DNA of 64,000 bases from Prevotellaceae bacterium MN60 (GTDB taxonomy: Bacteria; Bacteroidota; Bacteroidia; Bacteroidales; Bacteroidaceae). Numbering within the stretch: position 1 is the stretch's first letter; every line of letters starts with the position of its first letter. The notes beneath the pieces are model-generated. The model was given only the letters and a program-made list of their open reading frames with translations. It made no database searches and was not told the DNA's origin. This document shows positions 36,308-46,896 of this stretch, piece by piece. The position numbers and the translations under genes were made by a program. Location: the NCBI GenBank assembly GCA_900199555.1, contig FZQZ01000001.1:310001-374000 (forward strand), written 5' to 3'.

Positions 36308-37834
36308 CTAGCAGACTTTCTCTAGACGCTTCATCACTGAGAACATGAAAGCTGCTGAAAGGATACAAAGCACAATAAATACGCTCCATACCAGCCAGAG
36401 GGGCAGACCACCCCAAAGGTATGCACTTACACTAACCAACTTATTACCCAATGCGGTGGAAACAAACCAACCACCCATGCAGGCACCCTTATACTTTGGA
36501 GGAGCCACCTTTGACACAAATGAAATACCCATTGGTGAAAGCAGCAACTCAGCAAAGGTCAAAATAAGATAGGTACTGATAAGCAGATTAGGAGATACAT
36601 CTGCAACATGAACTGCAACAGGATTTCCGTCAGGACCTGGCGTAGTCTGTGGCAATGGCAAGCCAAACGAGAAGAATGCCATAAGACAGAATGCCACACC
36701 AGCAACAAGCATACCATATGCTATCTTACGAGGAGCAGAAGGTTCTTTTCCCTTTGAGGCCAACCAACCAAACAGTCCCAAAGATACAGGTGTAAGAGCT
36801 ACTACATAGAAAGGATTAAACTGTTGGAAGATAGGAGCACTTACCTTGATAACATCTTCCTGAACAGAATAGCTGAATACAAGGAATGCAACAGCAGCCA
36901 AAATAACCAATGCAGAAATACCCTTAGCCTTTGATGTCTTGCTTTGGAATAGCGAGAAGCCTGCATAGACGATAAAGATTACTGCAACAAGATTCCATAC
37001 ATTGAAGGCCATACCCTGTATACCTGTAGTACTCTGAGCAGTAAACTCATCTGCGAAATAAGTAAGTGACAAGCCGTTCTGATGGAAAGCCATCCAGAAG
37101 AAGATAACCACTGCAAATACTAATCCAAGGGCTATCAAACGCTCCTTTGTTTGCTCTGGTGTCAAATCGTCTTCTACAACTGACCCAGCCTGTTTCTTTG
37201 TTCCTCCTTCCACATGACGGAATGTTGGACGCGACAGATAATAGATAGCAATTGAGAGAATCAATGAAGCACATGCCACAGCAAAAGCGAAGTGGTATGA
37301 GTCATTAACACTCACATTGAGATTGCTTTGTGCCCATTCCATTATTTTTACTGCTACCGTAGGAGCAAATAATGCACCAATATTGATGGCCATATAGAAT
37401 ATTGAGAAACCAGAGTCGCGTTTGTCGGCATACTTCGGATCATTATAAAGGTCGCCAACCATTACTTGAAGGTTACCCTTGAACATGCCCGTACCAAAAC
37501 CAATAAATAGCAAGGCTGCAAGCATAACAACTAGGGCTAACGTATCACCTCCAAGAGGAACAGAAAGCAGCAAATAGCCTGCAAACATAATAATGATACC
37601 CCATGTAACCATCTTACCAAAGCCGAACTTATCAGCCATCCAACCACCTATTAAGGGGAAGAAGTAGACGAGCATAAGGAAATCACTATAAATCTCGCCT
37701 GCCCATCCGGCATCGAGTCCATAGTTAGCTCTCAAAAATAACGCAAAGACAGCGAGCATCGTATAGTATCCGAAACGCTCACCAGTGTTGGCCAACGCTA
37801 ATGCGTATAGACCTTTAGGTTGATTCTCAAACAT
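36308..37834 (-). CDS. POT family proton-dependent oligopeptide transporter
   Basis: A 508-residue inner-membrane symporter of the POT/PTR2 family with about 14 helices. The ExxER-type motif is at the start of helix 1 (NTGERFGYYTMLAVF). The PTR2 signature region GFGTGMFKGNLQVMVGDLY and the FSIFYMAINIGALFAP stretch follow. It imports di- and tripeptides with protons, which suits an organism that secretes several proteases and peptidases. It starts 28 bp after the beta-barrel gene and probably shares its transcript. Confidence 0.92.
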   Translation of the reverse strand: MFENQPKGLYALALANTGERFGYYTMLAVFALFLRANYGLDAGWAGEIYSDFLMLVYFFPLIGGWMADKFGFGKMVTWGIIIMFAGYLLLSVPLGGDTLALVVMLAALLFIGFGTGMFKGNLQVMVGDLYNDPKYADKRDSGFSIFYMAINIGALFAPTVAVKIMEWAQSNLNVSVNDSYHFAFAVACASLILSIAIYYLSRPTFRHVEGGTKKQAGSVVEDDLTPEQTKERLIALGLVFAVVIFFWMAFHQNGLSLTYFADEFTAQSTTGIQGMAFNVWNLVAVIFIVYAGFSLFQSKTSKAKGISALVILAAVAFLVFSYSVQEDVIKVSAPIFQQFNPFYVVALTPVSLGLFGWLASKGKEPSAPRKIAYGMLVAGVAFCLMAFFSFGLPLPQTTPGPDGNPVAVHVADVSPNLLISTYLILTFAELLLSPMGISFVSKVAPPKYKGACMGGWFVSTALGNKLVSVSAYLWGGLPLWLVWSVFIVLCILSAAFMFSVMKRLEKVC

Positions 37835-37862
37835 AAGATTTAATTAATTTATGATTTATACT

Positions 37863-38618
37863 TTATTTTATCTTGTCGTTTTTGGTTCGTACGATATCAA
37901 AGAGATAACTAGCCTTGATTACAATCTGTCCAAAGTTAGACTTACCAAAGTAGTCACTCTTCGAGTTCTTGAAAATATTGCCCAAGCCATAATAGTATCG
38001 GCCTTCGAGCAAGAAGTGTCCCATTTTGCGTGAAGAGAACTCCACTCCAGCACCTGCTGTGATACCATAGTCGAACTTATTCTGCGCAGCCAATGTATTC
38101 TGTTCTATTACCTGTGAGGCACGTTCATTGGCTAAAGGCTTACCAGCAACAATATTAGACGTAGCAGATTCATTCAGGAAGTAACAGAGCTGTGGGCCAG
38201 CTTGGAAAAAGCCTTGAAAACCTTTACGTTCTCTGCCCCAACCCAAACGAGCAAGAAAAGGAACCTGAATATACGTCATCTTACGCTGATAACTGAGTGG
38301 CATACTCTTATTTGCATCATCTGCATAATATACGGGCTGGTTATTAACATCAAGAATATCCTCTTTCCATCCTGTTTGTGCAACATTAACCTCTGCCACA
38401 ATAGCACAGATACTTTTAAAATATTTCTCACAGGTATAGCGTAGAGTCAAACCTGCCGTCAGACCAGTCTGCATTTTTTGTGGCACATCAGGAACAAAGC
38501 CTACATTGCTTAACATATAACCAGCACTAGCACCTACGGCAAAGTCGTTACGATAATCACCCACCTGTGCATGAAGCAACATCGGGAAAAATAATAATAT
38601 AATAAGTATGCGTCGCAT
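37863..38618 (-). CDS. PorT-type outer-membrane beta-barrel protein
   Basis: A 251-residue protein with a signal peptide (MRRILIILLFFPMLLHA) and an eight-stranded-barrel-like pattern of the PorT/OMP_b-brl family (VGASAGYMLSNVGFVPD, LTAGLTLRYTCEKYF, GAGVEFSSRKMGHFLLEGRY), ending at IVIKASYLFD plus a short basic tail. It is not T9SS PorT itself as far as can be seen; the family is broad. It starts 4 bp after the LysM gene stop, so the two are tightly coupled. Confidence 0.8.
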   Translation of the reverse strand: MRRILIILLFFPMLLHAQVGDYRNDFAVGASAGYMLSNVGFVPDVPQKMQTGLTAGLTLRYTCEKYFKSICAIVAEVNVAQTGWKEDILDVNNQPVYYADDANKSMPLSYQRKMTYIQVPFLARLGWGRERKGFQGFFQAGPQLCYFLNESATSNIVAGKPLANERASQVIEQNTLAAQNKFDYGITAGAGVEFSSRKMGHFLLEGRYYYGLGNIFKNSKSDYFGKSNFGQIVIKASYLFDIVRTKNDKIK

Positions 38619-38622
38619 GCCG

Positions 38623-39999
38623 TTAGAAGTTGATAATTTCTATATGGTTATCCTGTGTGTAATGAACAAAGAGGGCTGCACGGTTTTGCATGCCTCCATT
38701 ACCTATACGTTCAAAGTGCAGAGGTGTCTGCAATGGGGTATAGCCCACCATACCCGAAGCGCCAGTAAAATGACTACCATACATGTGCAAACCTTTAATC
38801 ATAAAGTATGCCTGATCGAAACCTGTTACGGCATAACGCTGATGATAGGGTTGCATGTCTTGATGGAAGTTCCAACGATACTTCTTCTTAAAGTGCTCCG
38901 CACGAGGCGAAAGCGGATTCATATAATAGGTGGATGGGATAAACGTATCGAACTTATAGAAATTGTCAAGATGCTGACGGTTGTACATCAACCATTCAGG
39001 ATAACCAAACATGGAGATTTTCAATGAAGGAGCCGTAATCAGCATACCATTAAGTTTAGCAAATGCTATATTTAATTCCTGTGAGCGACTAGTGTTCAGC
39101 ACCACTACATTGTGTTTTGTTGTAGAGAAGCTTTGCTTAAACTTTGCCTCACTTGATTTCAGGTTGGTAATAGTATATTCTGCACCTTCCTGTTCCAGCT
39201 TACGACGCAATACCGTAGTAAAGCTGCCTTTCGTACTTGTAGAATCGTTGCAATCTATAATAACAACATGGCTATCCTTGAAACGTTGGAAGAAACGGAA
39301 CACATAACTCTGGTTGGTCTGGTTACCATTCTGGAATACCTGGAAGAGGTTGCTATTATTAAACACCTCATTGCTATTGATAGAGAATGGTATTAGCACA
39401 TGGATATCATGAGCCAAGGCGAAATCACCTAATGCCTTTACCTGCTTGGTATAGAGTGGACCGATAATCAAGTCACACTCCTCCGCACGAGGATCGCGCA
39501 ATACCGTTTGAATATCTGTATTTTCAGCCACGTTCCATGCACGAATATCTGTTGAAATACCATGGATACGCAGGCTATCGCAAGCCATCAGCACACCACG
39601 ATAATATTCTGTCATACGACGACCATCGCCATTTTCATTATGCAGAGGAAGCATCACACCTACACGAATCTCACGCTGGCGCATATCCTTCTCCACAACA
39701 ACAGGCTTTATTGGCATCTGTGGCTGTAACGTTGCACTGGCTGCAGCATGAGCACTACCAGAAGGGAAAGGAATCTTGATATAGTCACCCTTGCGCAACT
39801 CATAGCCGGGCTGCTTCATCTCTGGATTAGCATTGATAAGTTCATCAATAGTCAACCCATTTTCTCTGGCAATACCAAAGATGGTTTCCTTGCGCTTCAC
39901 CTTGTGCAACTCTTTATAGTTCTGCACTTGGGCACAGGCTGTTTCCGTTATGAAACAGAGCACTGTCAGCACGAGAAAATATCGTAATATTGGTTTCAT
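38623..39999 (-). CDS. LysM domain protein with periplasmic-binding-protein-like domain
   Basis: A 458-residue exported protein. After the signal peptide (to about residue 24) comes one LysM repeat (KELHKVKRKETIFGIARENG, then LRKGDYIKIP), which binds peptidoglycan. From about residue 95 there is a type 1 periplasmic-binding fold (VGVMLPLHNENGDGRRMTEY, CDLIIGPLYTKQVKALGDFA, VVIIDCND). LysM fused to such a domain is common in Bacteroidota; ligand unknown. Start ATG 39999; three codons upstream belong to the leader. First gene of a probable five-gene run to the EEP gene. Confidence 0.83.
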   Translation of the reverse strand: MKPILRYFLVLTVLCFITETACAQVQNYKELHKVKRKETIFGIARENGLTIDELINANPEMKQPGYELRKGDYIKIPFPSGSAHAAASATLQPQMPIKPVVVEKDMRQREIRVGVMLPLHNENGDGRRMTEYYRGVLMACDSLRIHGISTDIRAWNVAENTDIQTVLRDPRAEECDLIIGPLYTKQVKALGDFALAHDIHVLIPFSINSNEVFNNSNLFQVFQNGNQTNQSYVFRFFQRFKDSHVVIIDCNDSTSTKGSFTTVLRRKLEQEGAEYTITNLKSSEAKFKQSFSTTKHNVVVLNTSRSQELNIAFAKLNGMLITAPSLKISMFGYPEWLMYNRQHLDNFYKFDTFIPSTYYMNPLSPRAEHFKKKYRWNFHQDMQPYHQRYAVTGFDQAYFMIKGLHMYGSHFTGASGMVGYTPLQTPLHFERIGNGGMQNRAALFVHYTQDNHIEIINF

Positions 40000-40026
40000 A
40001 ATCGACAAATTTTACGTTTTGCGCTA

Positions 40027-40034
40027 CAAAATTA
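40027..40034 (-). promoter_or_regulatory. -7 element TAATTTTG for LysM operon
   Basis: TAATTTTG on the minus strand 27 bases before the ATG at 39999. The expected -33 position (about 40055-40058) lies in the ATAATTY heptamer array. Confidence 0.6.
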
Positions 40035-40038
40035 CGAA

Positions 40039-40066
40039 ATAATTCATAATTTATAATTCATAATTC
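40039..40066. repeat. Heptamer tandem repeat ATAATTY x4 between divergent promoters
   Basis: Units ATAATTC, ATAATTT, ATAATTC, ATAATTC lie centrally between two opposed -7 boxes. The -33 positions of both promoters, calculated at 20-bp spacing, fall on the same four bases (40055-40058). Confidence 0.85.
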
Positions 40067-40078
40067 ATAATAATTATC

Positions 40079-40086
40079 TAATTTTG
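40079..40086 (+). promoter_or_regulatory. -7 element TAATTTTG for type-B CTD protein and uvrA
   Basis: TAATTTTG 23 bases before the ATG at 40109; mirror partner of the minus-strand element at 40027-40034. Confidence 0.6.
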
Positions 40087-40108
40087 CACAAATAATCACA
40101 TATCAACA

Positions 40109-40786
40109 ATGAAAATAAGGAAATTATTAGCAATATTGGCTTTCTGTCTATTCGCAACAGGTGCCTATGCAGATATCGAATTAAAGGTTGCCTATACAGA
40201 CAAAAATGGTGTAGAGGTAATTGCAACGGAAGACTTCCAAGCCGAGGCTCCATTACATATTCGTTTGACATCTAATCCATCAGGACTGGATGCAGGAGCC
40301 ACTATTGAATGGCATATCAAGAATACCGTTGCAGGTATCAACATCACCCGTTATGAAGAAAACACAGAATATGAACTTACTATCGCTGGTGTTACAGAGA
40401 TAACCCTACAAGTGGTACAAGATAATGAGGTTGTGGAGTCTGCAAGTATACGTATCACTATAAGTGATAGTCATCTGGAGATGCCAAATGCGTTCTCGCC
40501 TAATAACGATGGCATCAACGATTACTTTCAAGCAAAGAAAAATGCAAAAAGTATCGTTGAGTTCCATGCATATATCTTCAACCGACATGGACAGAAGCTT
40601 TATGATTGGACCGACTGGCAAAACGAAGAAAGTGGTTGGGATGGCACCTACAATGGTCATCCCGTAAAAGATGGAGTTTATTTTGTTTATGTAAAGGCTC
40701 GTGGTGCCGATGGCATTGAATATAATATTCGTCGTGACGTGAACCTCATTCGCAACTACAACACGGCAGAGTCCACTAATCCCTAA
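40109..40786 (+). CDS. Exported protein with gliding-motility-type (T9SS type B) C-terminal domain
   Basis: A 225-residue protein. Signal peptide MKIRKLLAILAFCLFATGAYA, a short Ig-like segment to about residue 120 (ATIEWHIKNTVAGINITRYE), then a complete gliding-motility-associated C-terminal domain starting at MPNAFSPNNDGINDYF and ending near RDVNLIRN. Type B domains normally end large adhesins, so a protein that is little more than one such domain is unusual. uvrA starts only 8 bp downstream, which suggests read-through from this promoter. The function is not known; a surface location through the T9SS is expected. Confidence 0.83.
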   Translation: MKIRKLLAILAFCLFATGAYADIELKVAYTDKNGVEVIATEDFQAEAPLHIRLTSNPSGLDAGATIEWHIKNTVAGINITRYEENTEYELTIAGVTEITLQVVQDNEVVESASIRITISDSHLEMPNAFSPNNDGINDYFQAKKNAKSIVEFHAYIFNRHGQKLYDWTDWQNEESGWDGTYNGHPVKDGVYFVYVKARGADGIEYNIRRDVNLIRNYNTAESTNP

Positions 40787-40794
40787 CCCTTTCT

Positions 40795-43647
40795 ATGGAA
40801 AAGATACAAGTTCTTGGCGCCCGTGTTCACAATCTGAAGAACATTGACGTAGAAATACCTCGTAACTCTCTGACTGTTATTACGGGACTTAGTGGTTCTG
40901 GTAAATCATCATTGGCTTTCGACACCATCTTTGCTGAAGGCCAACGCCGCTATATAGAAACTTTCTCAGCCTATGCTCGCAACTTCTTAGGAGGCATGGA
41001 ACGTCCTGATGTTGATAAAATTACAGGACTATCACCTGTTATCAGCATCGAGCAAAAGACAACTAACAAGAATCCACGTTCTACAGTAGGTACGACGACA
41101 GAGATCTACGACTATATGCGCCTGCTTTATGCACGCGCAGGCAAGGCCTATAGCTACATGACTGGCGAACCGATGGTGAAATACACAGAGGAGAAAGTTA
41201 TCGACATGATTCTGCACGATTATATGGGCAAAAAGATTCTGATATTGGCTCCTTTGGTACAAGGCCGTAAAGGTCACTACCGCGAGTTATTCGAGAGCAT
41301 GCGCCGCAAAGGTTATCTTCATGTTCGTGTAGATGGTGAAGTAAAGGAGATGCTTCCTGGCATGAAGCTTGACCGCTATAAGAATCATGATATTGAGGTT
41401 GTTATCGACCGCATGGCAGTAAAAGACTCCAGTGCCTCCTCAACGGGTTCTCCACTCCCCGACGAGCGTCTCAAGAAGTCGGTACAGATGGCGATGAAAC
41501 AAGGCGAAGGGCTTATCATGATTATGAATCATGAAACGGGTACCGTGAAGCACTTCTCCAAACGATTGATGTGTCCAACAACAGGTATCTCATATAGCGA
41601 CCCTGCACCAAACACATTCTCATTCAACTCTCCACAAGGTGCATGTCCACGCTGCAAGGGATTAGGCTATGTCAACGAGATAGACCTTGAGAAGGTTATT
41701 CCCAATCGCAAGCAGTCTATCCATGAGGGAGGTATCGTACCTCTAGGTAAGTACAAGAATCAGATGATATTCTGGCAGATTGGTGCTATCCTGCGCAACT
41801 ATGAATGCGACCTCAAGACACCTATCAAAGAGATTCCCGAAGAAGCACTTAACGAGATACTCTACGGAACCCTAGAACCTGTACGCATCGACAAGGAACT
41901 GGTACACACCTCTAGCGACTACTTTGTCGACTACGATGGTGTAGTGAAATATCTACGCTCTATCATGGAAAGCGATGAAACCAGCAGCGGCCAGAAATGG
42001 GCAGAGCAGTTCTTAGCAGAATGCGAATGCCCTGAATGTAAGGGGCAACGACTGAATCGTGAGGCGCTATCGTATAAGATATGGGATAAGAATATAGCAG
42101 AGTTGGCTTCGATGGACTTATCGGAGCTACGCGATTGGATAGACCAGTGTGAGGATCACATGGATCACCAGCAACAACAGATAGCCCACGAGATTCTTAA
42201 GGAGATACGTACACGTCTAAACTTCCTTTTAGATGTTGGACTTGACTATCTATCACTCAATCGCCAGTCGGCCTCATTGTCGGGTGGTGAAAGTCAGCGA
42301 ATCCGTCTAGCCACACAGATTGGTTCGCAATTGGTCAATGTGCTGTATATATTAGATGAGCCTTCAATAGGATTACATCAAAGAGATAATGACCGTTTGA
42401 TTCGTTCCCTGAAAGAGTTACGCGACCTCGGTAATACGGTTATTGTAGTAGAACACGACCGTGATATGATGCTCAGTGCCGATTGGATAGTAGATATAGG
42501 CCCTCGTGCTGGTCGAAAAGGTGGCGAAGTTGTATTCCAAGGTACACCTGCCGATATGCTGAAGAGTAATACACTGACGGCTCAATACCTCAACAACTCC
42601 GTTAGCTGCGATGTCATCGCAACAAAGAAAAACGCTTCCGAGCACTCACTAAAATTGAAAGGTTGCCGTGGCAACAACCTAAAGAGTATCGATGTAGAAT
42701 TTCCTCTCGGGAAACTCATCGTTGTCACAGGTGTCAGCGGTTCGGGAAAATCAACACTCATCAACGAAACGCTCTACCCTATCCTCTCTAAGCACTTCTA
42801 TCGCTCATTGCAGGCACCACTGCCTTATGATAACATTGAAGGATTAGAATATATCGACAAGGTAGTCAATGTAGACCAGACACCAATCGGTCGCACTCCG
42901 CGTTCTAATCCCGCTACTTATACAGGTGTATTCTCAGATATTCGCTCGTTATTTGTCAACCTACCCGAAGCACAGATTCGCGGCTACAAACCAGGACGCT
43001 TCTCGTTTAATGTCAAAGGTGGTCGTTGTGAGACGTGTGGCGGTAATGGTTACAAGACTATCGAGATGAACTTCCTACCCAACATTCAGGTTCCTTGCGA
43101 GGAGTGTCACGGCAAGCGTTACAATCGTGAGACGCTAGAGGTACGTTTTAAGGGCAAATCTATTGCCGATGTACTCGACATGACCATCAATCAGGCTTGC
43201 GAGTTCTTCGAGAATGTGCCCGACATCCTGCGTAAGATCAAAACTATTCAAGATGTCGGTTTAGGCTATATCAAACTAGGTCAGCCTTCCACAACACTCT
43301 CTGGAGGTGAGAGCCAACGTGTCAAGTTAGCAACAGAATTGTCTAAGCGCGATACCGGAAAAACAATCTATATCCTCGATGAACCTACCACTGGACTTCA
43401 CTTCGAGGATATCCGCATTCTGATGGATGTAATACGTCGTTTGGTAGATCGTGGCAATACGGTTATCATCATCGAGCACAACCTTGACGTTATCCGACAG
43501 GCCGACTACATCATCGACATGGGTCCTGAAGGTGGTCGTGGCGGTGGCACTATTCTCACTACCGGAACTCCGCAACAAGTAGCCAAGAGTAAGAAAGGAT
43601 ATACGCCCAAGTTCCTGAAAGAGGAATTGGAACGCATCAAGAAATAG
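40795..43647 (+). CDS. uvrA: Excinuclease ABC subunit A
   Basis: A 950-residue DNA-damage recognition ATPase of nucleotide excision repair, of normal length. Both ABC modules are complete: Walker [10 protein letters not shown] (residues 31-39) and GVSGSGKST, signatures [16 protein letters not shown] and [16 protein letters not shown], Walker [15 protein letters not shown] and [14 protein letters not shown]. Zinc-finger cysteines are present in [17 protein letters not shown] and [10 protein letters not shown] to [10 protein letters not shown]. Likely co-transcribed with the short T9SS protein ahead of it. No LexA-like box was recognised in the promoter. Confidence 0.97.
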   Translation: MEKIQVLGARVHNLKNIDVEIPRNSLTVITGLSGSGKSSLAFDTIFAEGQRRYIETFSAYARNFLGGMERPDVDKITGLSPVISIEQKTTNKNPRSTVGTTTEIYDYMRLLYARAGKAYSYMTGEPMVKYTEEKVIDMILHDYMGKKILILAPLVQGRKGHYRELFESMRRKGYLHVRVDGEVKEMLPGMKLDRYKNHDIEVVIDRMAVKDSSASSTGSPLPDERLKKSVQMAMKQGEGLIMIMNHETGTVKHFSKRLMCPTTGISYSDPAPNTFSFNSPQGACPRCKGLGYVNEIDLEKVIPNRKQSIHEGGIVPLGKYKNQMIFWQIGAILRNYECDLKTPIKEIPEEALNEILYGTLEPVRIDKELVHTSSDYFVDYDGVVKYLRSIMESDETSSGQKWAEQFLAECECPECKGQRLNREALSYKIWDKNIAELASMDLSELRDWIDQCEDHMDHQQQQIAHEILKEIRTRLNFLLDVGLDYLSLNRQSASLSGGESQRIRLATQIGSQLVNVLYILDEPSIGLHQRDNDRLIRSLKELRDLGNTVIVVEHDRDMMLSADWIVDIGPRAGRKGGEVVFQGTPADMLKSNTLTAQYLNNSVSCDVIATKKNASEHSLKLKGCRGNNLKSIDVEFPLGKLIVVTGVSGSGKSTLINETLYPILSKHFYRSLQAPLPYDNIEGLEYIDKVVNVDQTPIGRTPRSNPATYTGVFSDIRSLFVNLPEAQIRGYKPGRFSFNVKGGRCETCGGNGYKTIEMNFLPNIQVPCEECHGKRYNRETLEVRFKGKSIADVLDMTINQACEFFENVPDILRKIKTIQDVGLGYIKLGQPSTTLSGGESQRVKLATELSKRDTGKTIYILDEPTTGLHFEDIRILMDVIRRLVDRGNTVIIIEHNLDVIRQADYIIDMGPEGGRGGGTILTTGTPQQVAKSKKGYTPKFLKEELERIKK

Positions 43648-43671
43648 TCGTTATCTTGATTCTTCACGTGT

Positions 43672-43791
43672 TTACTTCTCCGAGCGATACTTTACAGGTT
43701 CGCCATCGCCTTTCAGTACATCAGCAAAGGTTTGTGGACTAATCGTCACAGGGCTAATGGCATAAATCGTTTCATCATAGTTGACATAATT
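43672..43791 (-). pseudogene. 39-codon ORF remnant behind an intact promoter
   Basis: Minus-strand frame open for 39 codons to a TAA at 43672-43674. It reads NYVNYDETIYAISPVTISP followed by QTFADVLKGDGEPVKYRSEK, a composition that looks like real protein. No ATG, GTG or TTG starts it downstream of the promoter. In another frame an ATG gives only 13 residues. It may be the decayed 3' end of a gene or a short non-coding transcript. I do not recognise the family. Confidence 0.4.
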
Positions 43792-43795
43792 GCTG

Positions 43796-43827
43796 CAAAG
43801 GTACAAACATATTCCCAATCAGCCAAA
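43796..43827 (-). promoter_or_regulatory. Consensus promoter without an intact gene (-33 TTTG / -7 TACCTTTG)
   Basis: On the minus strand TTTG (43824-43827) lies exactly 20 bp from TACCTTTG (43796-43803). This is among the best promoter matches in the window, yet it reads only into the remnant at 43672-43791 and then antisense to uvrA. Confidence 0.7.
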
Positions 43828-43872
43828 TTTTCAACTTAGATATATCAGGATATTCTTGCTTTTATTAGCAAT

Positions 43873-43900
43873 AAAAAAAGGAGCCCAACAGGCTCCTTCT
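43873..43900 (-). terminator. Rho-independent terminator of the nuo operon
   Basis: GGAGCC-TGTTG-GGCTCC hairpin on the minus strand followed by a T7 run, 20 bp after the nuoN stop. Confidence 0.9.
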
Positions 43901-43920
43901 TATTTATTAATCGATTCGCA

Positions 43921-45381
43921 TTACATAGCAGATGCAGCGAACAGATACTCATAGATGCATGAGCAAACGCCGAAGAGGGCAATGCCCAGTGTACATACTA
44001 CCAAAGCTGCCTTCGTATTAAAGTCTGTTCTGAAGGTAGGCAGTGGAGTCTCAGTCTTATTGATATACATAGCCTTAACGATGAGCAGATAGTAGTAGAG
44101 TGATACTACTGTGTTGATCAACGCAATGAATACCACGAAGTAGGCCCAGAAAGACCCCTGCTGTGCGGCTGCCATGAATACAAAGAACTTAGAGAACATT
44201 CCTGCGAATGGTGGAATACCTGCCAAAGAGAAGAGAGCCAGTGTCATGAGGAAGGCTAACTTCGGATTGGTCTGGTAGAGACCATCGTATGCAGACATCT
44301 GTGTAGCGCCATTATTATTATGCTCAATCGTATTGATAACAGTGAACACAGCCATGTTAGCTACAACATATACCAATACATAGTACATCAGCGAAGCCAT
44401 ACCAGCCTGACTGCTTCCAATAACAGCCAGCATGATATATCCTGCCTGAGAGATTGAGCTGAACGCCATGAAGCGCTTGAGCTCGCTCTGACGAATGGCA
44501 AAGAGGTTGGCGATGGTGATGCTCAGTACAATAACGATGTAGAGCAGATACTCCCAGTAAGCAGTCAGAGGACCGAAAGCCTTCATCATGATAACCATGA
44601 GAGCAAAGGCTGCAGCACCCTTAGAACATACGCTCAGATAACCAGTAACAGGTGTGGGAGCGCCCTGATAGGTGTCAGCTGTCCAGAAGTGGAAAGGAAC
44701 AAGCGAAAGCTTGAAGCCCAGACCACTGAAGAAGAACACCAAGCCCATAATAGCGAGAGGTGAAGCTCCTTCGTAGAGAGGAGAAGTTGACATCAGTTTA
44801 GCAGCAACATCGTCGAAGTAGAGAGTTCCTGTAGCAGCGTAAACGAATGAGATACCATACAGCATCACACCGCTAGAGAAGGTAGCAACCAGAATATACT
44901 TGGCAGCAGCCTCTGCGCTCTGTTTCTTGTACTTGTCAAAAGCTACCAAGCAGGCCATAGGCACTGAGGCAGTCTCCAATCCAAGGAAGAACAACAGGAA
45001 CGAACCGCTAGATACCATGATGAACATACCGAGCAGTGTTGACAGCACCAACATGTAGAACTCACCTTCGTTCTTTACATTCAATGCACTAGACTCAATC
45101 CAGGTCTGCGCCATCATTACTACTACCAGTGTACCAGCAGCAAGAATAGCCTTCATTACCTGTGAAGCCTGTGTTGCTACATACATACCACCGAAAGCTT
45201 CTGCAGGCTGAGCCGTCAGGCTTACTACTGTTACAACAGCCAACAAGCCCATAGTCAGTGCAGCCAGTGTGTGTCCCTTTACCTGCAACTTAGAAATAAA
45301 GAAGTCGGCAAAGAACACCAAAAGCAGTGAGAGGACCAAGAAGGCCTCGGGAATCATATTTAAGAATTGTCCGTAATTCAT
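43921..45381 (-). CDS. nuoN: NADH-quinone oxidoreductase subunit N
   Basis: A 486-residue antiporter-like proton-pumping subunit of complex I, last gene of the operon, with about 14 helices. The Proton_antipo_M core shows as [20 protein letters not shown] followed by [18 protein letters not shown], and [17 protein letters not shown] is the characteristic helix-8-region stretch. Inner membrane. It starts 15 bp after nuoM and is followed by the operon terminator. Confidence 0.94.
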   Translation of the reverse strand: MNYGQFLNMIPEAFLVLSLLLVFFADFFISKLQVKGHTLAALTMGLLAVVTVVSLTAQPAEAFGGMYVATQASQVMKAILAAGTLVVVMMAQTWIESSALNVKNEGEFYMLVLSTLLGMFIMVSSGSFLLFFLGLETASVPMACLVAFDKYKKQSAEAAAKYILVATFSSGVMLYGISFVYAATGTLYFDDVAAKLMSTSPLYEGASPLAIMGLVFFFSGLGFKLSLVPFHFWTADTYQGAPTPVTGYLSVCSKGAAAFALMVIMMKAFGPLTAYWEYLLYIVIVLSITIANLFAIRQSELKRFMAFSSISQAGYIMLAVIGSSQAGMASLMYYVLVYVVANMAVFTVINTIEHNNNGATQMSAYDGLYQTNPKLAFLMTLALFSLAGIPPFAGMFSKFFVFMAAAQQGSFWAYFVVFIALINTVVSLYYYLLIVKAMYINKTETPLPTFRTDFNTKAALVVCTLGIALFGVCSCIYEYLFAASAM

Positions 45382-45396
45382 ATCTTTCGTCCTCCT

Positions 45397-46881
45397 TTAT
45401 TTAATGATGTTTTCGAGAATAGGTCCTACGGCATCGTTGATGACGTTGCTAGCCCAGAGAGGGAACAGACCGAGACCAGCCACACAAGCAATGAGGCAGA
45501 TAACGGCAAAGCGCTCGTCCCAAGAAGCATCCGTCAGTTCCAGATAGTGAGGATTCTTCACCTCACCATACAGAATCTTACCAACTACGCGGAGGATGTA
45601 AACAGCCGTCACAACGATAGAGGTACAAGCGATGATGGTAGCCACGCGATGAAATGTATCGGGATTCTCGAAAGAACCAACAAAGATAGTCATCTCAGCG
45701 ATGAAGCCTGAGAAGCCAGGCAGACCGAGGTTAGCCAAACCAGCTACAACATAACCTACAGCGAGGAAAGGCATAATCTTCATCAGACCATCCAAGTAGC
45801 GGATGTCACGGGTGTGTGTACGACCGTAAATCATACCGATGAGGGCGAAGAAGAGAGCCGTCATCAAACCATGAGACAACATCTGCAGGATAGCACCGGT
45901 GCAAGAAGTCTTGGTCATCATCAACAGAGCGAAGAGTACCAGACCACAGTGAGACACTGACGAATAAGCATTGATATACTTCAAGTCAGTCTGTACGCAA
46001 GCAGAAAAGGCGCCATAAACTACAGAGATAGTAGTCAGAATCAAGAAGATCCATGCCAGCTCATTAGCAGCATCGGGCAACAGATACATAGCTACACGGA
46101 AGCAGCCATAGCCTCCCAACTTCATCAGCACACCAGCGTGGAGCATAGATACTGCCGTGGGGGCAGAAGCATGACCATCAGGTGACCATGTGTGGAAGGG
46201 GAACAGTGCACCCAGCACACCGAAACCGATGAAGATGAAGGGGAAGAACACCTTCTGAATAGCTACGGGGATGTTGTGAAGAGCAGCAATCTCGTTGACG
46301 TTCATCGTGGTGGCACCACTGAAATAGTAGATACCCAGGATACCAATAATCAAGAGAGCAGAACCACCCATCAGCATCAGAGTCAGCTTCATGGCAGCAT
46401 ACTCTTTATTACCCGAACCCCAAACACCAATCAACAGGTACATAGGGATAAGGGCAACCTCGTAGAACATGAACATGGTGAACATATCGGTGCAGATGAA
46501 GAAACCATATACACCCGTAGAAAGCAGGGTGAACCAAAGGAAGTATTCCTTAGTCATGGGTTTCAACTGCCAAGAGGCAAAGGTACCAGTGAATACGATG
46601 ACACTAGACAATAGCAGCATCACAACAGAGATACCATCAACACCAACAGAATAGGCAATATTAAGAGGCTTGAACCAAGGTGTAGAGGCCGTCAACAGCA
46701 TAACATCGGTATTACCTGCTGCACGCTGCTGGACGAAGTAGATGGTCAGCCATACTGACAGGGCCAGCAGACATGAAGCGCCGACCACCATCACACCACG
46801 CACCTGATTCAAACTCTTAGCCAGCCAAAGGCCTACGAGCATCAGGGCGGGGATTACTACGAATAATGTTAATATACTCAT
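45397..46881 (-). CDS. nuoM: NADH-quinone oxidoreductase subunit M
   Basis: A 494-residue antiporter-like subunit of complex I. Diagnostic parts are MFYEVALIPMYLLIGVWG (with the conserved Glu of helix 5), FGVLGALFPFHTWSPDGHAS and PTAVSMLHAGVLMKLGGYG, then INAYSSVSHCGLVLFAL. About 14 membrane helices. It lies between nuoL and nuoN with 15-bp gaps on both sides, so it is within one transcript. Confidence 0.95.
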   Translation of the reverse strand: MSILTLFVVIPALMLVGLWLAKSLNQVRGVMVVGASCLLALSVWLTIYFVQQRAAGNTDVMLLTASTPWFKPLNIAYSVGVDGISVVMLLLSSVIVFTGTFASWQLKPMTKEYFLWFTLLSTGVYGFFICTDMFTMFMFYEVALIPMYLLIGVWGSGNKEYAAMKLTLMLMGGSALLIIGILGIYYFSGATTMNVNEIAALHNIPVAIQKVFFPFIFIGFGVLGALFPFHTWSPDGHASAPTAVSMLHAGVLMKLGGYGCFRVAMYLLPDAANELAWIFLILTTISVVYGAFSACVQTDLKYINAYSSVSHCGLVLFALLMMTKTSCTGAILQMLSHGLMTALFFALIGMIYGRTHTRDIRYLDGLMKIMPFLAVGYVVAGLANLGLPGFSGFIAEMTIFVGSFENPDTFHRVATIIACTSIVVTAVYILRVVGKILYGEVKNPHYLELTDASWDERFAVICLIACVAGLGLFPLWASNVINDAVGPILENIIK

Positions 46882-46896
46882 AATTGTACTTTCGAT

